From Tubiluchus corallicola (lineage: Eukaryota > Priapulida > Priapulimorpha > Priapulimorphida > Tubiluchidae): DNA of 62,000 bases. This document shows positions 60,133 to 62,000 of the stretch, in pieces. Position 1 is the first letter of the stretch. Each line of letters opens with the position of its first letter. The notes beneath the pieces are model-generated. The model saw only the letters and a program-made list of their open reading frames with translations, had not been told where the DNA came from and did no database searches. The stretch lies in NCBI GenBank assembly GCA_030141605.1, contig JAQGDQ010000242.1, forward strand, positions 1-62,000, written 5' to 3'. Both the position numbers and the translations under genes were made by a program.

Positions 60133-61162
60133 TGTAGGGCGCCGAGTAAGCCACTAGCCGAGGTAGGACACTTCCTGTAAACGCGTGCTAAATTTGCGGA
60201 AAAGCAGTGTCGTACATGGGCAGCCCAAGTGGGCGCTGGCGATTTTTGACGAAAATAGAGAATTATGATGACATAATAAAACATAAAACTAAATCTGTTT
60301 TAGAGAAAAAGTAACTTTATAATAATGATGGATAGTCTCTGACAATTTACAAAATTAATGTATTTTTACAATAGTGTCATCAGTATTATTAGCTCCATTA
60401 AAATCATTATAAAATTATACTAAGTATCTAATGCTTTAAAGAGAGAAACCATGCACACAGTTATTACAGAAATAATTACAAGTTTAAAAATGAGACAGAG
60501 GCTGTTACGCCTTCACAACACAAAACAGTAATTTTTAACATTTAAGAAAAGCAAAAACAATTAGTTTCAATAATATCAATAGTATTGTAACATGTAGGGC
60601 GCTGTCGTACATGCTCGCTTGCCCATGTAGGGCACATAGATTGCTACAACGTTTACTTAGGAGAAAACAATTATTTGTCCAAGAGGTAGTGAAATGGATC
60701 GCCTGTCTGTGAAGCAAGACAAAATGAAAAATGATATACCTTAAACAAATATTGAAATCGCTAAAAAGTGGGTTTATTTCACTTCAACAACATTAATATT
60801 GAGACCAAATTTAATATTGTCCGATCTACCAGCTCAGCATAAAATTCTTTTATTTTATCAGCTGTACAATAAATTATTCAACGTGTATTGACGTTTTTAA
60901 TTATTATTACGTAAACAAGGGCAAACGGACAGTGCCAGTACGCTTAGCGACTCAATTCGCGACCTGTCTCTAGTGTCCTACTTGGGCAGCCCATGTACGA
61001 CACGTCCTACTTGAGCTAGCCCATGTACGACGCGTCCTACTTGAGCTAGCCCATGTACGACACGTCCTACTTGGGCTAGCCCATGTACGACGCGTCCTAC
61101 TTGAGCTAGCCCATGTACGCCAATTGTTCTACTTCGGCTAGTGGATTCCTCGGCGTCCAACA
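60133..61162. mobile_element. Non-autonomous DNA transposon, copy 2, between INTS12 and the GPAT-like gene
   Basis: Left end TGTAGGGCGCCGAGTAAGCC and right end (reverse strand) TGTTGGACGCCGAGGAATCC are inverted, about 32/38 matching through CACTAGCCGAAGTAGGACA. The interior matches copy 1 (15033-16263) in inverted orientation and lacks the SINE. Near the right end is a 30-bp tandem array. The left end is about 95 bp upstream of the INTS12 ATG, the right end about 450 bp upstream of the GPAT-like ATG, so it fills most of the divergent promoter interval. Confidence 0.8.
60975..61147. repeat. 30-bp tandem array inside the transposon arm
   Basis: Units starting GTCCTACTTGAGCTAGCCCA with TGTACGACGC at 60975, 61004, 61034, 61064 and 61094, then a diverged unit leading into the terminal inverted repeat. 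The words TCCTACTTGGGC and CCCATGTACGAC are also the subterminal words of this family. Confidence 0.9.
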
Positions 61163-61609
61163 ACTACCCTTTCTTCTGCACCCCTTACCACTTTCTTATG
61201 TATATATATTACAACAATATAAATATATTATCGCAATTATTAATTAACTCTAGCACTTATTGTTTATCTTGTATTTGTGGTGTTAATTAGGAGATAAATA
61301 AAAAATGTCTATGTCTAATATCGCCGTCTAGTTCCTTTTTAAATAAGATTATTTTCTTAACTTTAAATGAATTTACTAATACAGTTTTGATAATTACGTA
61401 AATTAGTGAAAATTACTTAATATATCATTACGTTATTCGTAAAAAAGTTTGTGCTTGTTGAACGTCAAACGTTTAGAGAACGCTCATAAAGACCTTCAGT
61501 TTAACTTGACTGTAAATAAATTCGTGTTGAACAGAATCAGTATCTTTTTGGTACTGTAGGAAGATCACTAACATTAATAGTCGATTTAGTGGTTTATCCT
61601 GAACCGGCC
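61163..61609. other. Upstream region of the GPAT-like gene
   Basis: AT-rich, unique-looking; must hold the promoter/5' UTR of the gene starting at 61610. No clear TATA box or other signal stands out. Confidence 0.3.
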
Positions 61610-61747
61610 ATGGAAAATGATGAAATTGGAAATTATATTACTTTGTTGGCTGTTTCTGTTTTATTTTTAATTTTTTGTTTTTGTGTTTTAATTCTCGTAA
61701 TGGCATTGACTGGAAATTCACTTGGAATTCGACGAACTTACATGAAG
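61610..61747 (+). CDS. First coding exon of a probable GPAT3/4-type acyltransferase (partial)
   Basis: ATG at 61610 opens MENDEIGNYITLLAVSVLFL IFCFCVLILV MALTGNSLGIRRTYMK, then donor AAG/GTTAGG at 61748, phase 0. It encodes one strong membrane segment (about residues 9-33) followed by a short motif. That motif resembles the N-terminus of ER glycerol-3-phosphate acyltransferases GPAT3/GPAT4 (single hydrophobic helix, then '.GvS.GI...YMK.l'), which make lysophosphatidic acid for triacylglycerol synthesis. The catalytic NHTSPID-type exons would lie beyond the window. Resemblance rests on about ten residues, so the call is tentative. Confidence 0.45.
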
Positions 61748-62000
61748 GTTAGGTATCATTAAAATTTTGGTTGTTACAAGTAGCAGTTTTCTGCAATTTA
61801 ATGGCTCATGTCAGTATTCTAAGAGGTATTGTAAACTAAATGTATTCCAAGAGGTATTGTAAATGCATATCTTCCATTTTAGAGATTTTGGAAGCCGCAA
61901 AATCAAATAAAAGTTGAGACTGTTAAATTATGGTTTTAAATGTGCTGTGTCAAACTTTTTTTCAATACTCACCAATAGAATTTAATTTTACTTTGGCTGG
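61748..62000 (+). other. Intron 1 of the GPAT-like gene (runs off the window)
   Basis: Begins with GTTAGG. Contains a small direct repeat (TATTC[TC]AAGAGGTATTGTAA at about 61815 and 61841). No exon seen before the window ends. Confidence 0.35.

Noticed and set aside
60978-61163. Minus-strand repeat protein with HGLAQVGRVV units
   Set aside because: It is the 30-bp tandem array in a transposon arm; unit length divisible by three makes an artificial open frame.
1-62000. CRISPR arrays, phage, operon-like defence or biosynthetic clusters
   Set aside because: All recognised genes are intron-bearing animal genes on mixed strands; the tandem repeats have no unique spacers of constant size and no cas-like or phage-like genes are present.

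Overview
The window is nuclear DNA from an animal, most likely an invertebrate. The genes have many introns with GT-AG borders, are AT-rich between exons, and lie among retrotransposon, SINE and DNA-transposon remnants. The protein set is animal-type: a PAR-like bZIP factor, an Mtl/MIG-2-like Rac GTPase, Integrator subunit 12, ERH, ZIP9 and HAAO. I cannot fix the phylum. I see no bacterial operon, phage or CRISPR.

Layout, left to right. 2549-5110 (+): last exons of a GH31 alpha-glucosidase gene that enters from the left, with one exon locally triplicated. 8226-11017 (+): TATA promoter, non-coding first exon and coding exon of a small PAR-like bZIP factor. 13616-22031 (+): complete ten-exon 3-hydroxyanthranilate 3,4-dioxygenase gene (HAAO), whose introns hold a nested transposon/SINE and two LINE fragments. 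24887-26219 (-): complete ERH gene. 28276-33744 (+): complete seven-exon zinc transporter SLC39A9/ZIP9. 36745-48897 (+): complete Rac-family GTPase with an 8.9-kb repeat-filled intron. 52999-60039 (-): complete eight-exon INTS12 with an extended Ser/Lys-rich C-terminus. 61610-61747 (+): first coding exon of a probable GPAT3/4-type acyltransferase, divergent from INTS12 and leaving on the right. The exon joins given are my own reading of splice sites, supported by unbroken frames and family-typical lengths (HAAO 285 aa, ERH 103, ZIP9 309, GTPase 196, INTS12 660).

The genes do not form one pathway: they cover NAD/kynurenine metabolism, zinc transport, cytoskeletal signalling, snRNA 3'-end processing, RNA/cell-cycle function, lipid synthesis, glycan breakdown and transcription. 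The main interest is in the repeats. They include a retroposed 552-bp SINE with a near full-length 5S rRNA head and a perfect 14-bp target duplication, nested in a DNA transposon whose second copy shows the empty site; that second copy sits between INTS12 and the GPAT-like gene. There are also four same-strand copies of one LINE family sharing a palindromic 3' motif, several hAT-like elements with 8-bp target duplications, a 23-bp satellite with a 372-bp higher-order period, a 52-bp minisatellite, and a roughly 90-bp-arm hairpin inside an INTS12 intron.
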